From the NCBI GenBank assembly GCA_000472185.1, contig AVDB01000010.1, forward strand, positions 1-64,000: a DNA stretch of 64,000 nt. Direction: 5' to 3'. The notes below the pieces were generated by a model. The model searched no databases and had not been told where the DNA came from. It worked only from the letters and a program-made list of their open reading frames with translations. The DNA comes from Rhodobacteraceae bacterium HIMB11 (GTDB taxonomy: Bacteria > Pseudomonadota > Alphaproteobacteria > Rhodobacterales > Rhodobacteraceae). This document shows positions 27,755 through 39,453 of this stretch, piece by piece. The position numbers and the translations under genes are program-made. Each line of letters opens with the position of its first letter. The first letter of the stretch is position 1.

Positions 27755-27777
27755 GTCGACATAGATTGTCAAAAAAA

Positions 27778-27806
27778 GAAAGGGCCGCGGTTTTGCGGCC
27801 CTTTGT
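27778..27806. terminator. Bidirectional terminator between bactofilin and corrinoid activator
   Basis: AAAGGGCCGC-GGTTTT-GCGGCCCTTT is a perfect stem with an A-run on one side and T-rich sequence on the other, placed exactly between two convergent stops. Confidence 0.85.
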
Positions 27807-27810
27807 TCGT

Positions 27811-29859
27811 TTAGGATGCGCGGCGGCGTCTGCGGCGTCCCCCACCGTCTGCGTCACCACCCCCTGCATTGAAGTTTGGATTGGGCAGGGTCACGATGCT
27901 GCGCAATTCGGGGAAGGGATCGGTTTTATGCGGAATGGCGTTGGCCGCGACAAAGTGATCTTGGAACTTTGGTTCAATCGCGGTTTCCACTTTGGTGATT
28001 TCACCGACCACCCGTTCAATTTCGCGCCGTGATCCCACATTGCACAGGGCTATCCGTGCACCTGTTCCCGCGGCGTTGCCTGCGGAAAACACCTTATCCA
28101 ACGGGACATCTGGGATCATGCCCAAAACCATGGCGTGTTTGCTGGAAATATGCGCACCAAAGGCGCCTGCCAATACCACACGATCAACGCGATCCACATT
28201 CATATCATCCATCAATAGGCGCGCACCGGCATAAAGCGCAGATTTCGCCAGCTGAATTGCGCGAATATCACCTTGGGTCACGGTGATGCGCGGTCCGCCA
28301 TCGGCGGTGCCGTCATAGACCAAATAGGAATGCGTGCGCCCCTCTGGGATGCTGCGCGCGGTGCCTGTGGCTTCGGCCGAGCCGATCAGGCCGTTTTCAT
28401 CCATCAATCCCGCGATGCGCAACTCTGCGACCGCCTCAATAATGCCTGACCCACAAATCCCTGTGATGCCCGATGCGGTGGTTGCCTCGGCGAACCCTTC
28501 TTCGTCGGACCAAATATCACTGCCAATAACGCGGAAACGCGGTTCCTTTGTCACAGGGTCAATTTCGATCCGTTCAATGGCACCGGGGGCTGCGCGTTGG
28601 CCCGAACTGATTTGTGCCCCTTCAAATGCGGGACCTGTGGGCGAAGAACAGGCCAAAACGCGCGATGTATTCCCCAACAGGATTTCGGCGTTTGTTCCCA
28701 CATCCACGATCAATACCAAATCATCGGATTTTCCTGGTTCTTCGGACAATGCAACCGCTGCGGCATCCGCGCCAACGTGCCCTGCTATACAAGGAAGGAC
28801 ATAGATCTGCGCAGATTTTGCAATATTGGTCAGGTCCAGATCATAGGCCTGTAATGTCACGGAGTCTGATGTGGCCAATGCAAAAGGTGCCTGACCCAAT
28901 TCTACAGGATCAATGCCCAACAGCAAATGGTGCATGACGGGGTTGCAGACAAAGACAACCTCAAAAATCAGGCTGGGATCAATCTCTGCGTCTTTTGCGA
29001 TATCTTCGGCCAATGTATTGATCGCATCGCGCACGGCCCGCGTCATTTCGCGGTCTCCACCTGGGTTCATCATGGAATAGCTCACGCGGCTCATCAAATC
29101 TTCGCCAAATCGGATTTGTGGGTTCATCACACCCGCGCTTGCAACCACTTCGCCCGTGGTTAAATCGGTCAGGTGTGCGGCAACCGTGGTTGAGCCCAAA
29201 TCGATGGCCAAACCATAGAGCCCACCTTCGTGTAGTCCTGACCAGATATCCAAAATACGGGCTTGATCCGTTTTGTGATCGCGGTAGACGGCCACAGATG
29301 CCTGCCAATTTCCTTTGCGCAAAAGGGGTTGCAATTTGGTCAGCACACCCAAATCACAGGTCACATTGTCAATGTCCCACTGATCCTTCAGGGCATGGGC
29401 CAGCCGTTCCAAATCGCCAGTGGGTTTATGCATGTCAGGTTCTTCAACCTCAACAAAATACAGCTTTGTTGCAGGATCCATTTCAATGGCGCGCGCGCTG
29501 GCAGCTTTGCGGACAACCTGTTTGTGCACTTGGCTTTCGGGGGGGACATCAATCACAATGTCACCTTGGACAGTTGCCTGACATCCCAATCGGCGCCCCG
29601 CCTTTAGGCCCCGTTTTTGGTCATAGCGTTCTTCAACGGCATTCCACTCTGATAGGGCATCATCCCCAACACTGACACCGTGTTTTGAAAATTCGCCATA
29701 AGACGGGGTGAATTGGCATTTGCTGCAAATCCCACGTCCACCACAGACGGAATCCAAATCCACACCCAATTGACGGGCGGCAGTTAAAACGGGGGTTCCA
29801 ACAGGAAAATGTCCGCGCTTGCCAGACGGGGTAAAAACAACCAAGGGATCGTTTTGCAT
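27811..29859 (-). CDS. Corrinoid activation protein, RACo-type (2Fe-2S ferredoxin + ASKHA, DUF4445)
   Basis: A 682-residue protein. The N-terminal ferredoxin-like domain (1-100) has Cys ligands in VCGGRGICSKCQ and LGCQA; the C-terminal ASKHA-type domain includes YGLAIDLGSTTVAAHLTDL, VDVGTNAEILLGN and GICGSGIIEAVAEL. Such proteins use ATP to drive reduction of inactive Co(II)-corrinoid proteins in methyl transfer. It ends in an odd poly-Arg tail (GGGRRRRRRAS). Start ATG 29857-29859 (MQNDPLVVF); the longer frame above it is not conserved-looking. It should serve MttB-type methyltransferases such as the one at 49.4 kb. Confidence 0.88.
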   Translation of the reverse strand: MQNDPLVVFTPSGKRGHFPVGTPVLTAARQLGVDLDSVCGGRGICSKCQFTPSYGEFSKHGVSVGDDALSEWNAVEERYDQKRGLKAGRRLGCQATVQGDIVIDVPPESQVHKQVVRKAASARAIEMDPATKLYFVEVEEPDMHKPTGDLERLAHALKDQWDIDNVTCDLGVLTKLQPLLRKGNWQASVAVYRDHKTDQARILDIWSGLHEGGLYGLAIDLGSTTVAAHLTDLTTGEVVASAGVMNPQIRFGEDLMSRVSYSMMNPGGDREMTRAVRDAINTLAEDIAKDAEIDPSLIFEVVFVCNPVMHHLLLGIDPVELGQAPFALATSDSVTLQAYDLDLTNIAKSAQIYVLPCIAGHVGADAAAVALSEEPGKSDDLVLIVDVGTNAEILLGNTSRVLACSSPTGPAFEGAQISSGQRAAPGAIERIEIDPVTKEPRFRVIGSDIWSDEEGFAEATTASGITGICGSGIIEAVAELRIAGLMDENGLIGSAEATGTARSIPEGRTHSYLVYDGTADGGPRITVTQGDIRAIQLAKSALYAGARLLMDDMNVDRVDRVVLAGAFGAHISSKHAMVLGMIPDVPLDKVFSAGNAAGTGARIALCNVGSRREIERVVGEITKVETAIEPKFQDHFVAANAIPHKTDPFPELRSIVTLPNPNFNAGGGDADGGGRRRRRRAS

Positions 29860-29943
29860 GTAATGTCCTATCGCTACGAATTTGTGCAAAACATAATGCA
29901 ATTTGAAACGACAGAAAGCCTTCAATCGTCATAAAATGGTACA

Positions 29944-29967
29944 AGGGCGGCATTATCTGCCGCCCGT
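29944..29967. terminator. Possible hairpin terminator
   Basis: GGGCGGCATTATCTGCCGCCC is a strong stem-loop; a T-run (ATTTTTTATT) follows on the plus strand, only a weak T stretch on the reverse strand. It lies just after the reverse-strand 94-codon membrane gene, so it probably ends the agmatinase transcript. Confidence 0.45.
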
Positions 29968-29975
29968 GACATTTT

Positions 29976-30260
29976 TTATTGCGTTTCCTGTAATTTAATC
30001 CGCAAACCAAGGGTGATCATCAGGATAATCGAGATGGTCCAGGGTTGCGCTCCAACAGAGGCTGCTGCGATCAGTGTCAGGCCCGAACTTGGCAGGACAA
30101 CGCCACGCCGCCCAAACCCGCCAAAATGATCCCGTATTGCCCATAGACCCAAAACATAAATTGCTACCGCAGCCCCGACATAGGCATTGGCCGAGGCCAG
30201 ATCAATTTTTGAATGATCGGTCAAAACATCCATATGCGCACCCAAACCCGCAGCAATCAA
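29976..30260 (-). CDS. Small hypothetical membrane protein, start region possibly damaged
   Basis: About 94 residues with three hydrophobic segments (VGAAVAIYVLGLW, GLTLIAAASVG, SIILMITLGLRI) and no recognised family. No good ATG fits: the frame opens with TTG at 30258-30260, and the first ATG is at codon 10 (MDVLTDHSKIDL). Just upstream in frame is ATG-GAC-TGA-ATC-ATT-TTG, i.e. M-D-stop-I-I-L. If that TGA were TGG (Trp) the protein would start MDWIILIAAGLGAHM, a natural membrane-helix start five bases after the agmatinase stop. It may therefore be a recent nonsense mutant. Confidence 0.5.
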   Translation of the reverse strand: MIAAGLGAHMDVLTDHSKIDLASANAYVGAAVAIYVLGLWAIRDHFGGFGRRGVVLPSSGLTLIAAASVGAQPWTISIILMITLGLRIKLQETQ

Positions 30261-30279
30261 AATGATTCAGTCCATAGTT

Positions 30280-31233
30280 CTACTTTTTTTCGTGGAAGAT
30301 AAATCCGAGTGTATTAAGCAGGATTTGCGCCGCAAGGATCGACGTAGACCCCGTTGGGTCGTAGTCGGGCGCAACCTCAACCAAATCGATGCCGACAACC
30401 TCGTGGCGCTGGGCCACGGCCTGCATCATTTCCAATACATCATAATAGAGAAACCCACCGTGACTGGGCGTTCCTGTTCCGGGCGCGATTGATGGGCAGA
30501 ATGCATCAATATCGATGGTGATGTAGACACGCGCACCTTGGGGGATGCGATCAATAACGCCTTTTGGTCCCAATGCACGCGCTTGACGCACACTTAGGAT
30601 GTCGGACCCGCGGCTGCGCGCATCCTCATATCCTTCTTTTGCGGTCGAACTTACGTTTCGAATGCCCACTTGGGTCAGGCCCTTGACATAGGATTTTTCT
30701 GCTGCACGCCGCATGGGGTTCCCGTGCCCATATCGTACGCCATGCCGTTCATCCACGAAATCCAGGTGGGCGTCGATTTGCAGGATATGAATGTCCCCCT
30801 GATCGTCAAATGCATTGATGCAGGGGATATTGATTGAATGATCGCCGCCAATCGTGACGGGCAGCGCACCACCTGCCAATGCGGCGCGCACGCCTGCCTC
30901 GATATTGGCGTGGCTTTTCATTGTGTCCGTGTGAACGATATCGGCGTCCCCCATATCAATCATGCGCACAGAGCCTGGCAGATAGATCGCATCATCCTCG
31001 TGATCATAGGCACCTGCATGGCCAAAGCTAAATAGGGTAGAGGCCTCGCGTACAGAACGTGGACCAAACCGCGCACCCGAACGCCACTGTGTGCCCGCAT
31101 CGAAGGGCGCGCCCAAAATGGCGACATCTGCATCGATGGTTGACCAGTCCTCGACATAGGGGCGTTTGCCAAAGGTTGAAATGCCAACAAACGGTAAATT
31201 CAATCGACCCGATTCATATCCATGACCACTCAT
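30280..31233 (-). CDS. speB: Agmatinase-type ureohydrolase
   Basis: Arginase-family manganese enzyme, 317 residues, hydrolysing agmatine (or a guanidino acid such as guanidinobutyrate) to urea and an amine. Metal ligands are in TIGGDHSINIP, QIDAHLDFVDE and ITIDIDAFCPSIAPGTGTP. I chose ATG 31231-31233 (MSGHGYESGRLNL), preceded by GAGAGAGAG; the longer frame upstream crosses into the guaB leader. Agmatine versus guanidinobutyrate specificity is not decided. Divergent from guaB. Confidence 0.88.
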   Translation of the reverse strand: MSGHGYESGRLNLPFVGISTFGKRPYVEDWSTIDADVAILGAPFDAGTQWRSGARFGPRSVREASTLFSFGHAGAYDHEDDAIYLPGSVRMIDMGDADIVHTDTMKSHANIEAGVRAALAGGALPVTIGGDHSINIPCINAFDDQGDIHILQIDAHLDFVDERHGVRYGHGNPMRRAAEKSYVKGLTQVGIRNVSSTAKEGYEDARSRGSDILSVRQARALGPKGVIDRIPQGARVYITIDIDAFCPSIAPGTGTPSHGGFLYYDVLEMMQAVAQRHEVVGIDLVEVAPDYDPTGSTSILAAQILLNTLGFIFHEKK

Positions 31234-31252
31234 GCGCTCTCTCTCCCACTGA

Positions 31253-32829
<1,577 letters not shown>

Positions 32830-32830
<1 letters not shown>

Positions 32831-33990
32831 TGACCCCTGCCGCGCGTGTTTCTGCCGCCATTGAAATTCTGGATGCGGTGCTGGACGGGGTGCGCGCGGA
32901 AACGGCGCTAACGCGCTGGGGACGGGCCAATCGCTATGCGGGATCAAAAGATCGCGCGGCAATCCGTGATCACGTTTTTGTTGCACTGCGCCAGCGCGAC
33001 AGCGCGCTGGGCCATGCAGGGGGCGCACGGACGGGACGATCCCTGATGCGGGGTATCCTTCATAGTCAGGGTGTTGATTTGGACACAATCTTTAGTGATG
33101 TGCGATTTGCGCCTGTTCCACTAGGTTCCGATGAGCGTTGTTTTGAAACACCAACATCTGATTGGGTAAATTGTGATATTCCCGAATGGGTGTGGCCGCA
33201 TTGGTGTGAAAGCCTTGGGGATCAGGCCACTGCGATTGCCCAAGTGTTACGGCAGCGTGCACCTGTATTTTTGCGGGTCAATTTGTTGAAAGCGACGGTT
33301 GATCAGGCATGCGCCTCCCTATCAGACGCAGGATACGATGTATCAGCACATCCTGATGTGCCTACAGCCCTGTGCGTTACGGGGCGCACGGCGGGGTTGC
33401 AAACGACCGAAGCCTATGTGGAGGGTTTGATCGAATTGCAGGACGCGCATTCACAGGCCTCTGTCACGCTGCTTGATCCCAAACAAAATGGTCCGATCCT
33501 TGATTATTGTGCTGGGGGTGGTGGAAAATCACTTGCGCTTGCAGCCTGGCTGGGGGGAGCTGTTCACGCACATGATGTAAATCCCCGCCGTATGGTGGAT
33601 TTACCTGCCCGCGCAAAACGGGCAAATGCACAAATTTCCACACGGACGAAAGATCAGTTTGAACCAGACTATGGTGTTGTATTCTGCGATGCGCCCTGTT
33701 GCGGGTCAGGCAGTTGGCGGCGCGACCCAGAAGGAAAGTGGGCCCTGACCCAAGATCAATTGGACGCACTGATTTCAACGCAGCGTGAGATCTTATCCGA
33801 TGCCGAAAAGTTGGTTGCGCCAGATGGCCGGTTGGTTTACGCAACTTGCAGCGTGTTGTCCTGTGAAAATCAGGACCAAATTGATTGGTTCACGTCCCAA
33901 AACCCCACATGGCGGGTTGAAACACAAAAACAATGGTTTCCATCCGCTTCGGGTGACGGATTTTTTGCATCAGTCTTGACACAACTATAA
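32830..33990 (+). CDS. RsmB/NOP-family RNA m5C methyltransferase
   Basis: A 386-residue SAM-dependent RNA methyltransferase. The SAM site is ILDYCAGGGGKSLALAAWLG; the two catalytic cysteines are in FCDAPCCGSGSWRRDPE and YATCSVLSCEN. The N-terminal NusB-like part found in RsmB is shorter here, so the substrate could be 16S rRNA or another RNA. Translationally coupled to guaB (TAATG), a common arrangement in Rhodobacterales. Confidence 0.88.
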
Positions 33991-33993
33991 ATT

Positions 33994-34482
33994 GTGCTCA
34001 TTCTGTACTCAGTCGCATTTTGGACCGAATTTAATCTAATCCTGCCCATTTTTGATGGACAATGCGCGGAAATTGCGCCCGTGTTTGAAGAACCCAAAAT
34101 TCAACCGCGCACCTATGGGGATGGTGTCATATTGCTGGTCGAAGATGAGGCCCCTGTGCGGACATTTGCATCGCGTGCCCCACAGTTGCGCGGATATAAA
34201 GTGATCGAGGCGGCCTCGGCAGAAGAGGCATTAGATCAATTAAGCGATCCAAATTTGAAAATTGATGTCTTTGTCACCGATATCGTAATGCCCGGTCGGG
34301 ACGGCCCCAGTTGGGTGAAAGAGGCCCTTGAACAACGTCCCAAAACCCGCGTTGTTTTTGTGTCGGGATACGCGGAAGATGTTCCTGAAACCCAACAAGC
34401 GGCCATTCCGAATTCCGTCTTTTTGCCCAAACCGTTGTCACTCGATGATCTCACGGAAACTGTGCAGCAACAATTTCATTAA
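33994..34482 (+). pseudogene. cckA: 3' fragment of cckA: end of kinase domain plus receiver domain
   Basis: The 162-codon frame opens with GTG and reads WTEFNLILPIFDG, matching the final strand of a histidine-kinase ATPase domain, then EEPKIQPRTYGDGVILLVED and a complete receiver domain with phospho-acceptor Asp in VFVTDIVMPGRDG, VVFVSGYAED and the Lys in FLPKPLSL. This is what the C-terminus of the hybrid kinase CckA looks like. PAS and kinase domains are absent upstream, where the intact rsmB-like gene ends four bases before. Either an old truncated duplicate or a surviving stand-alone receiver. Whether a full cckA exists elsewhere cannot be seen. Confidence 0.7.
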
Positions 34483-35058
34483 CGGTGTGCCGACCGCCAC
34501 AGCGTAAATTGATCCGCAGCGTATGATTGGAACGCGTCATAGTTTACGTCAGAGACGGGTATATCAACTTTGGGTAATGCATTTTTATGGGGCAGCTGAA
34601 TCTGCTGTCCCAGACGATTTTCCAAAAAAGGTAACAGCCTGATCCAACTGTTCATATTGGAATAAATGATCAAGCGGCTGATCATCTGGGCGTGGTTTGA
34701 AACAACGGGCCTGATTCCCAACACGCGCAAAATGTGGACGATCCTCTCACATATAGGCCATTAAAAACGCATCAAACGATATTCCGTGCGTTGAATTTTG
34801 GTGTCCTTTTAATTGGTAACGTTGACGATAACGATACCAACTGCCCATCCAATCCAGCGGGTGGCGAACGATTCCAAGGGTTTCAAATGGTCCATCCGAC
34901 AAATTCTCTAACATTTTGCGAATTTGCCGCTGATATTTTCCCAAATTAATGTGTTTCACCCCGTGCGGATCACGAAATATGATGGATGCATGGGGTTCCA
35001 ACGCGGCCTGCAAACTCGTTGTTCCGGTCTTGGGTGCAGATAGGATAAAAATTTTTCC
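34479..35058 (-). pseudogene. Broken sulfotransferase-family gene
   Basis: From the 5' end: GKIFILSAPKTGTTSLQAAL carries the 5'-PAPS phosphosulfate-binding loop (PKTGTTS), then LGIVRHPLDWMGSWYRYRQR is the 3'-phosphate (PB) motif. The frame stops at TGA 34747-34749, continues as EDRPHFARVGNQAR and PLDHLFQYEQLDQAV, and shifts in a T6 run to LENRLGQQIQLPHKN...FTLWRSAHR with stop at 34479. There is no usable start codon: TAA directly precedes GKIFIL. So three lesions. In relatives such enzymes sulfate surface polymers. Confidence 0.8.
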
Positions 35059-35187
35059 TTAATATAAACAATTATATAATTCCCTTTCCGCAGCTGAATG
35101 CAAACTTAAACAAAGTTTTAACGAAATCAACTGAAACTCATTTTATTAGAATTTTCTTGAAATGTTCTCTTTTTGCGTCCATAAAGA

Positions 35188-35202
35188 GAACAAGACCAGA
35201 AC
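35188..35202. promoter_or_regulatory. LexA (SOS) operator upstream of recA
   Basis: GAAC-AAGACCA-GAAC is the alphaproteobacterial SOS box (GTTC-N7-GTTC read on the other strand), 58 bases before the recA ATG. A second GTTC at 35164-35167 lies nearby but is not in correct spacing. Confidence 0.85.
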
Positions 35203-35259
35203 AAAATGCGCGATTGCCCTGTGCACATTGCTATGAAATAAGAAAGGCAAAGCAACATT

Positions 35260-36324
35260 ATGGCAGATCTTCTTTCGATGACAGACAAGAAAAACGCAGA
35301 CAAACAAAAGGCGCTGGAAAGCGCGCTTTCGCAAATTGAACGCCAGTTCGGCAAAGGTTCCATCATGAAGTTGGGATCGGAAAACGCGATCCAAGAGATT
35401 GAAGCAACCTCAACAGGGTCGCTTGGTTTGGATATCGCGCTTGGGATCGGTGGATTGCCAAAAGGGCGGATTGTAGAAATCTATGGCCCTGAAAGTTCAG
35501 GTAAAACCACATTGACCCTGCATTGCATTGCGGAAGAGCAGAAAAAAGGCGGGGTGTGCGCCTTTGTGGATGCGGAACACGCATTGGATCCGCAGTACGC
35601 CAAAAAACTGGGCGTAAATCTGGATGAATTGTTGATTTCGCAGCCTGATACAGGCGAACAAGCCTTGGAAATCACCGATACATTGGTGCGCTCTGGTGCG
35701 GTGAATATGGTTGTGGTCGACTCGGTTGCGGCGCTGACCCCGAAATCCGAACTTGAGGGTGATATGGGCGATAGCAACGTTGGCGTTCAGGCCCGTTTGA
35801 TGAGCCAAGCGATGCGCAAACTAACGGGATCCATCAGTCGGTCAAATTGCATGGTGATTTTCATCAACCAAATCCGGATGAAAATTGGCGTTATGTTTGG
35901 TAGCCCAGAAACCACAACAGGGGGGAACGCGCTTAAATTCTACTCCTCGGTCCGTTTGGATATTCGTCGCATCGGTGCCATCAAGGATCGCGATGAAGTT
36001 GTCGGCAATGCAACTCGTGTGAAAGTGGTGAAAAACAAAGTTGCACCACCCTTTAAGCAGGTTGAATTTGACATCATGTATGGCGAAGGCATTTCCAAAA
36101 CGGGTGAATTGCTTGATCTTGGTGTGAAAGCGGGTGTCGTTGATAAATCGGGTGCATGGTACAGTTATGGCGATGAACGTATTGGGCAGGGCCGTGAAAA
36201 CGCAAAAACCTTCCTCAAGGAAAACCCAAGCATCGCCCATGATATCGAGGATAAAATTCGCGCCTCGCATGGTTTGGATTTCGACGCCGAAATGGGCGGG
36301 GTTGAGGATATCCTAGAAGCATAA
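35260..36324 (+). CDS. recA: Recombinase A
   Basis: A 354-residue recombinase for homologous recombination and SOS induction. Walker A is [18 protein letters not shown] is the Walker B region; the DNA-binding loop 2 ([20 protein letters not shown]) is intact. ATG 35260 ([16 protein letters not shown]) and ATG 35278 are both possible starts. Preceded by a LexA operator and followed by a terminator, so it is a single-gene SOS unit. Confidence 0.98.
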   Translation: MADLLSMTDKKNADKQKALESALSQIERQFGKGSIMKLGSENAIQEIEATSTGSLGLDIALGIGGLPKGRIVEIYGPESSGKTTLTLHCIAEEQKKGGVCAFVDAEHALDPQYAKKLGVNLDELLISQPDTGEQALEITDTLVRSGAVNMVVVDSVAALTPKSELEGDMGDSNVGVQARLMSQAMRKLTGSISRSNCMVIFINQIRMKIGVMFGSPETTTGGNALKFYSSVRLDIRRIGAIKDRDEVVGNATRVKVVKNKVAPPFKQVEFDIMYGEGISKTGELLDLGVKAGVVDKSGAWYSYGDERIGQGRENAKTFLKENPSIAHDIEDKIRASHGLDFDAEMGGVEDILEA

Positions 36325-36345
36325 AGACCCTGAAATTTAGGCAAG

Positions 36346-36374
36346 AACGCGGTCATTTTGGCCGCGTTTTTTTG
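36346..36374 (+). terminator. Terminator after recA
   Basis: ACGCGG-TCATTTTGG-CCGCGT stem followed by TTTTTTT, 22 bases after the recA stop. Confidence 0.9.
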
Positions 36375-36452
36375 TTGCGACACGCTGCGTTATGGACATC
36401 GCTCAACGGACAGGTTAGACCCCTTTCAACCAGTTGATGAAGCGAGAAAGCA

Positions 36453-39113
36453 ATGCCAACGTTAAACGAAATTCGGTCAACCTTTTTAAATTATTTTGCC
36501 AAACAAGGGCATGAAATTGTCCCATCAAGCCCCTTGGTGCCGCGCAACGATCCAACATTGATGTTTGCCAATTCGGGCATGGTTCAATTTAAGAACCTAT
36601 TCACGGGCGTTGAAGCGCGCGATTACAAACGCGCGACCACTGCGCAAAAATGTGTGCGTGCGGGTGGTAAACATAACGATTTGGACAACGTTGGTTATAC
36701 GGCACGCCACCATACATTTTTCGAAATGCTGGGGAATTTCAGCTTTGGTGATTATTTCAAATCCGAGGCGATCCCATTTGCATGGGAATTGGTGACCAAG
36801 GAACTGGATATACCCAATGATAAACTGTTGGTTACGGTCTATCATACCGATGATGAGGCCGCGGATATGTGGAAAAAGGTTGCGGGCCTCTCTGATGATC
36901 GCATCATCCGTATCGCAACGAATGACAATTTCTGGATGATGGGTCCAACGGGGCCCTGTGGCCCATGTACCGAAATCTTTTATGATCACGGCGAAAGCTT
37001 CTGGGGTGGCCCTCCCGGTTCCCCCGACGAGGACGGTGATCGCTTTATCGAGATTTGGAACCTTGTTTTCATGCAGTATGAGCAATTTGAAGACGGGTCA
37101 AAAACGGATTTGCCAAACCAATCCATTGATACAGGGATGGGGATCGAACGTGTTGCGGCACTGCTGCAAGGTACCAATGACAATTATTCAACCGATTTGA
37201 TCCGATCCCTGATCGAGGCGTCTGCCCACGCAACCAGCTCTGATCCCGATGGGCCGGGCAAAACACATCACCGTGTGATTGCGGACCACCTGCGCTCAAC
37301 CTCATTTTTGATTGCGGATGGGGTTATGCCGTCAAATGATGGACGTGGCTATGTATTGCGCCGCATCATGCGCCGCGCGATGCGCCATGCGCATTTGTTG
37401 GGATCCCAAGATCCCGTAATGCACCGTTTGGTGCCTGCACTGGTGCAACAAATGGGTGCGGCCTATCCTGAATTGTCACAGGCGCAGGCCCTGATCGAAG
37501 AAACCTTGTTGCAAGAAGAAACACGTTTTAAACAAACGCTGGATCGTGGTTTGAAACTGCTGGATGACGAAGTTGCGGGGCTGGGCGAAGGCGCTGCACT
37601 ACCTGGCGCGGCGGCGTTCAAACTTTATGACACCTATGGCTTCCCACTTGATTTGACGCAGGATGCCTTGCGTGAAAAGGGGCTGAGTGTTGACACTGAC
37701 GGCTTTGATGCGGCGATGGCCGAACAAAAGGCCAAAGCGCGCGCCGCATGGTCAGGTTCGGGGGAGGCGGCGGATGCCTCAATCTGGTTTGACATTGCCG
37801 ATCAACACGGCACGACCGATTTCCTTGGGTATGACACTGAAACGGCCGAAGGTCAGATCATGACCATGCTTAAGGGCAGCGACACTTTGGACAAGGCCGA
37901 AACAGGCGCAGAAATCCAAGTGGTTCTAAACCAATCCCCGTTTTATGCAGAAAGCGGTGGTCAGGTTGGCGACACGGGTGAAATTCGCACTGAAACGGGC
38001 GCGGCCACCGTCACAGATACGAAAAAAGTTGCAGGTGTGTTCATCCATATCGCAACCGTGAACGAAGGCAACATCGAAACGGGTCAGGGCGCACAATTGA
38101 ATGTCGATCACACCCGTCGCAGCGCCATTCGTGCAAACCACTCGGCAACGCACCTGTTGCACGAAGCCTTGCGTCGTGCCTTGGGGGATCATGTGGCACA
38201 ACGCGGATCGCTGAATGCGGCGGATCGTTTACGCTTTGACTTTAGCCATTCCAAAGCGATGAGCGCGGATGAACTGCGTCAGGTTGAGGCAGAGGTGAAC
38301 GAATTTATCCGCCAAAACACACGCGTTGAAACACGTATCATGACCCCAGATGATGCACGTGCATTGGGTGCGCAGGCCCTGTTTGGCGAAAAATATGGCG
38401 ATGAGGTTCGCGTGGTGTCCATGGGCGAATTGTCCGGATCGGGCAAGGGCAATGATGGCAACACCTATTCATTGGAACTCTGTGGGGGTACCCATGTGCG
38501 CCAAACAGGCGATATTGGTGCTTTTGTCGCCCTTGGCGACAGCGCAAGCTCCTCAGGTGTGCGCCGGTTTGAGGCCCTGACAGGGCAGGCCGCATTGGAT
38601 CATATGACCCAGCAGTCCGAACAGTTGGTCGCCATTGCATCTGAAATGAAGGCCCCCGTTGCCGAAGTTGGATCACGTGTCAAAGCTTTGTTGGATGAAC
38701 GCAAATCACTGGCGAATGAGGTTGCACAGCTGCGCCGTGAATTGGCCATGTCAGGCGGCGCATCTCAGGGGCAGGGCCCAGCGGCCAAGGATATCAACGG
38801 TGTGTCCTTTATCGCGCAGGTTCTGGCCGGTGTGTCGGGCAAGGATTTGCCCGCCCTGATCGATGAACACAAAAACCGTGTCGAAAGCGGCGCGATCTTG
38901 TTGATTGCGGATACAGGTAGCAAGGTAGCCGTGGCCGCCGGGGTCACAAATGACCTGACCGATCGCGTCAGTGCGGTTGATTTGGTCAAGGCCGCTGTTG
39001 TTGAATTGGGCGGTAAAGGGGGCGGCGGACGTCCCGATATGGCCCAAGGTGGCGGCAGCGATGCATCCAAAGCAGATGCCGCAATCGCCGCGGCAGAGGC
39101 GCAAATCACCTAA
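36453..39113 (+). CDS. alaS: Alanine--tRNA ligase
   Basis: An 886-residue class II synthetase. The catalytic domain starts [18 protein letters not shown]; the editing domain carries the zinc-type ligands [11 protein letters not shown] and [10 protein letters not shown]; the C-terminal Gly-rich DHHA1 region ([16 protein letters not shown]) is complete. Located after recA with the common recA-alaS order. Its last bases overlap the convergent TfoX-domain gene. Confidence 0.98.
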   Translation: MPTLNEIRSTFLNYFAKQGHEIVPSSPLVPRNDPTLMFANSGMVQFKNLFTGVEARDYKRATTAQKCVRAGGKHNDLDNVGYTARHHTFFEMLGNFSFGDYFKSEAIPFAWELVTKELDIPNDKLLVTVYHTDDEAADMWKKVAGLSDDRIIRIATNDNFWMMGPTGPCGPCTEIFYDHGESFWGGPPGSPDEDGDRFIEIWNLVFMQYEQFEDGSKTDLPNQSIDTGMGIERVAALLQGTNDNYSTDLIRSLIEASAHATSSDPDGPGKTHHRVIADHLRSTSFLIADGVMPSNDGRGYVLRRIMRRAMRHAHLLGSQDPVMHRLVPALVQQMGAAYPELSQAQALIEETLLQEETRFKQTLDRGLKLLDDEVAGLGEGAALPGAAAFKLYDTYGFPLDLTQDALREKGLSVDTDGFDAAMAEQKAKARAAWSGSGEAADASIWFDIADQHGTTDFLGYDTETAEGQIMTMLKGSDTLDKAETGAEIQVVLNQSPFYAESGGQVGDTGEIRTETGAATVTDTKKVAGVFIHIATVNEGNIETGQGAQLNVDHTRRSAIRANHSATHLLHEALRRALGDHVAQRGSLNAADRLRFDFSHSKAMSADELRQVEAEVNEFIRQNTRVETRIMTPDDARALGAQALFGEKYGDEVRVVSMGELSGSGKGNDGNTYSLELCGGTHVRQTGDIGAFVALGDSASSSGVRRFEALTGQAALDHMTQQSEQLVAIASEMKAPVAEVGSRVKALLDERKSLANEVAQLRRELAMSGGASQGQGPAAKDINGVSFIAQVLAGVSGKDLPALIDEHKNRVESGAILLIADTGSKVAVAAGVTNDLTDRVSAVDLVKAAVVELGGKGGGGRPDMAQGGGSDASKADAAIAAAEAQIT

Positions 39114-39442
39114 GATTTTGGTGGCAGGCTCTGCGCATGGAGCAGGGCCATCCCCATACAAAGTGCACGGCGATTATCATCGACAAAGGCTTCATCCGTC
39201 ACATCGATCAGGCCGCCCATTTTGCGGCCTGTAAACATCATGTCACCCGCGCCCTCAATGGCTTTGGCCTCGGCCTCTTGGTCTTTGCCGACGCGAAACA
39301 TTGCGCCATCTTTGTGAATGCCACACACCATGTGACCTGCATACATAAAGGCAAGTCCGCCAAACAATTTCTTTACCGAAATCCCAATTACATCACATAG
39401 ATCATCGCGCATGATTTGTGCCAAACCTTTGTCATAGGCCAT
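39110..39442 (-). CDS. TfoX N-terminal-domain protein
   Basis: A 110-residue protein of the TfoX/Sxy N-terminal family ([50 protein letters not shown]). Full-length TfoX controls competence in gamma-proteobacteria, but stand-alone N-terminal domains in Alphaproteobacteria have no proven role. It lies 11 bases after the TetR gene on the same strand and converges on alaS with a four-base overlap. Confidence 0.85.
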   Translation of the reverse strand: MAYDKGLAQIMRDDLCDVIGISVKKLFGGLAFMYAGHMVCGIHKDGAMFRVGKDQEAEAKAIEGAGDMMFTGRKMGGLIDVTDEAFVDDNRRALCMGMALLHAQSLPPKS

Positions 39443-39453
39443 TTGGGCGCTCC

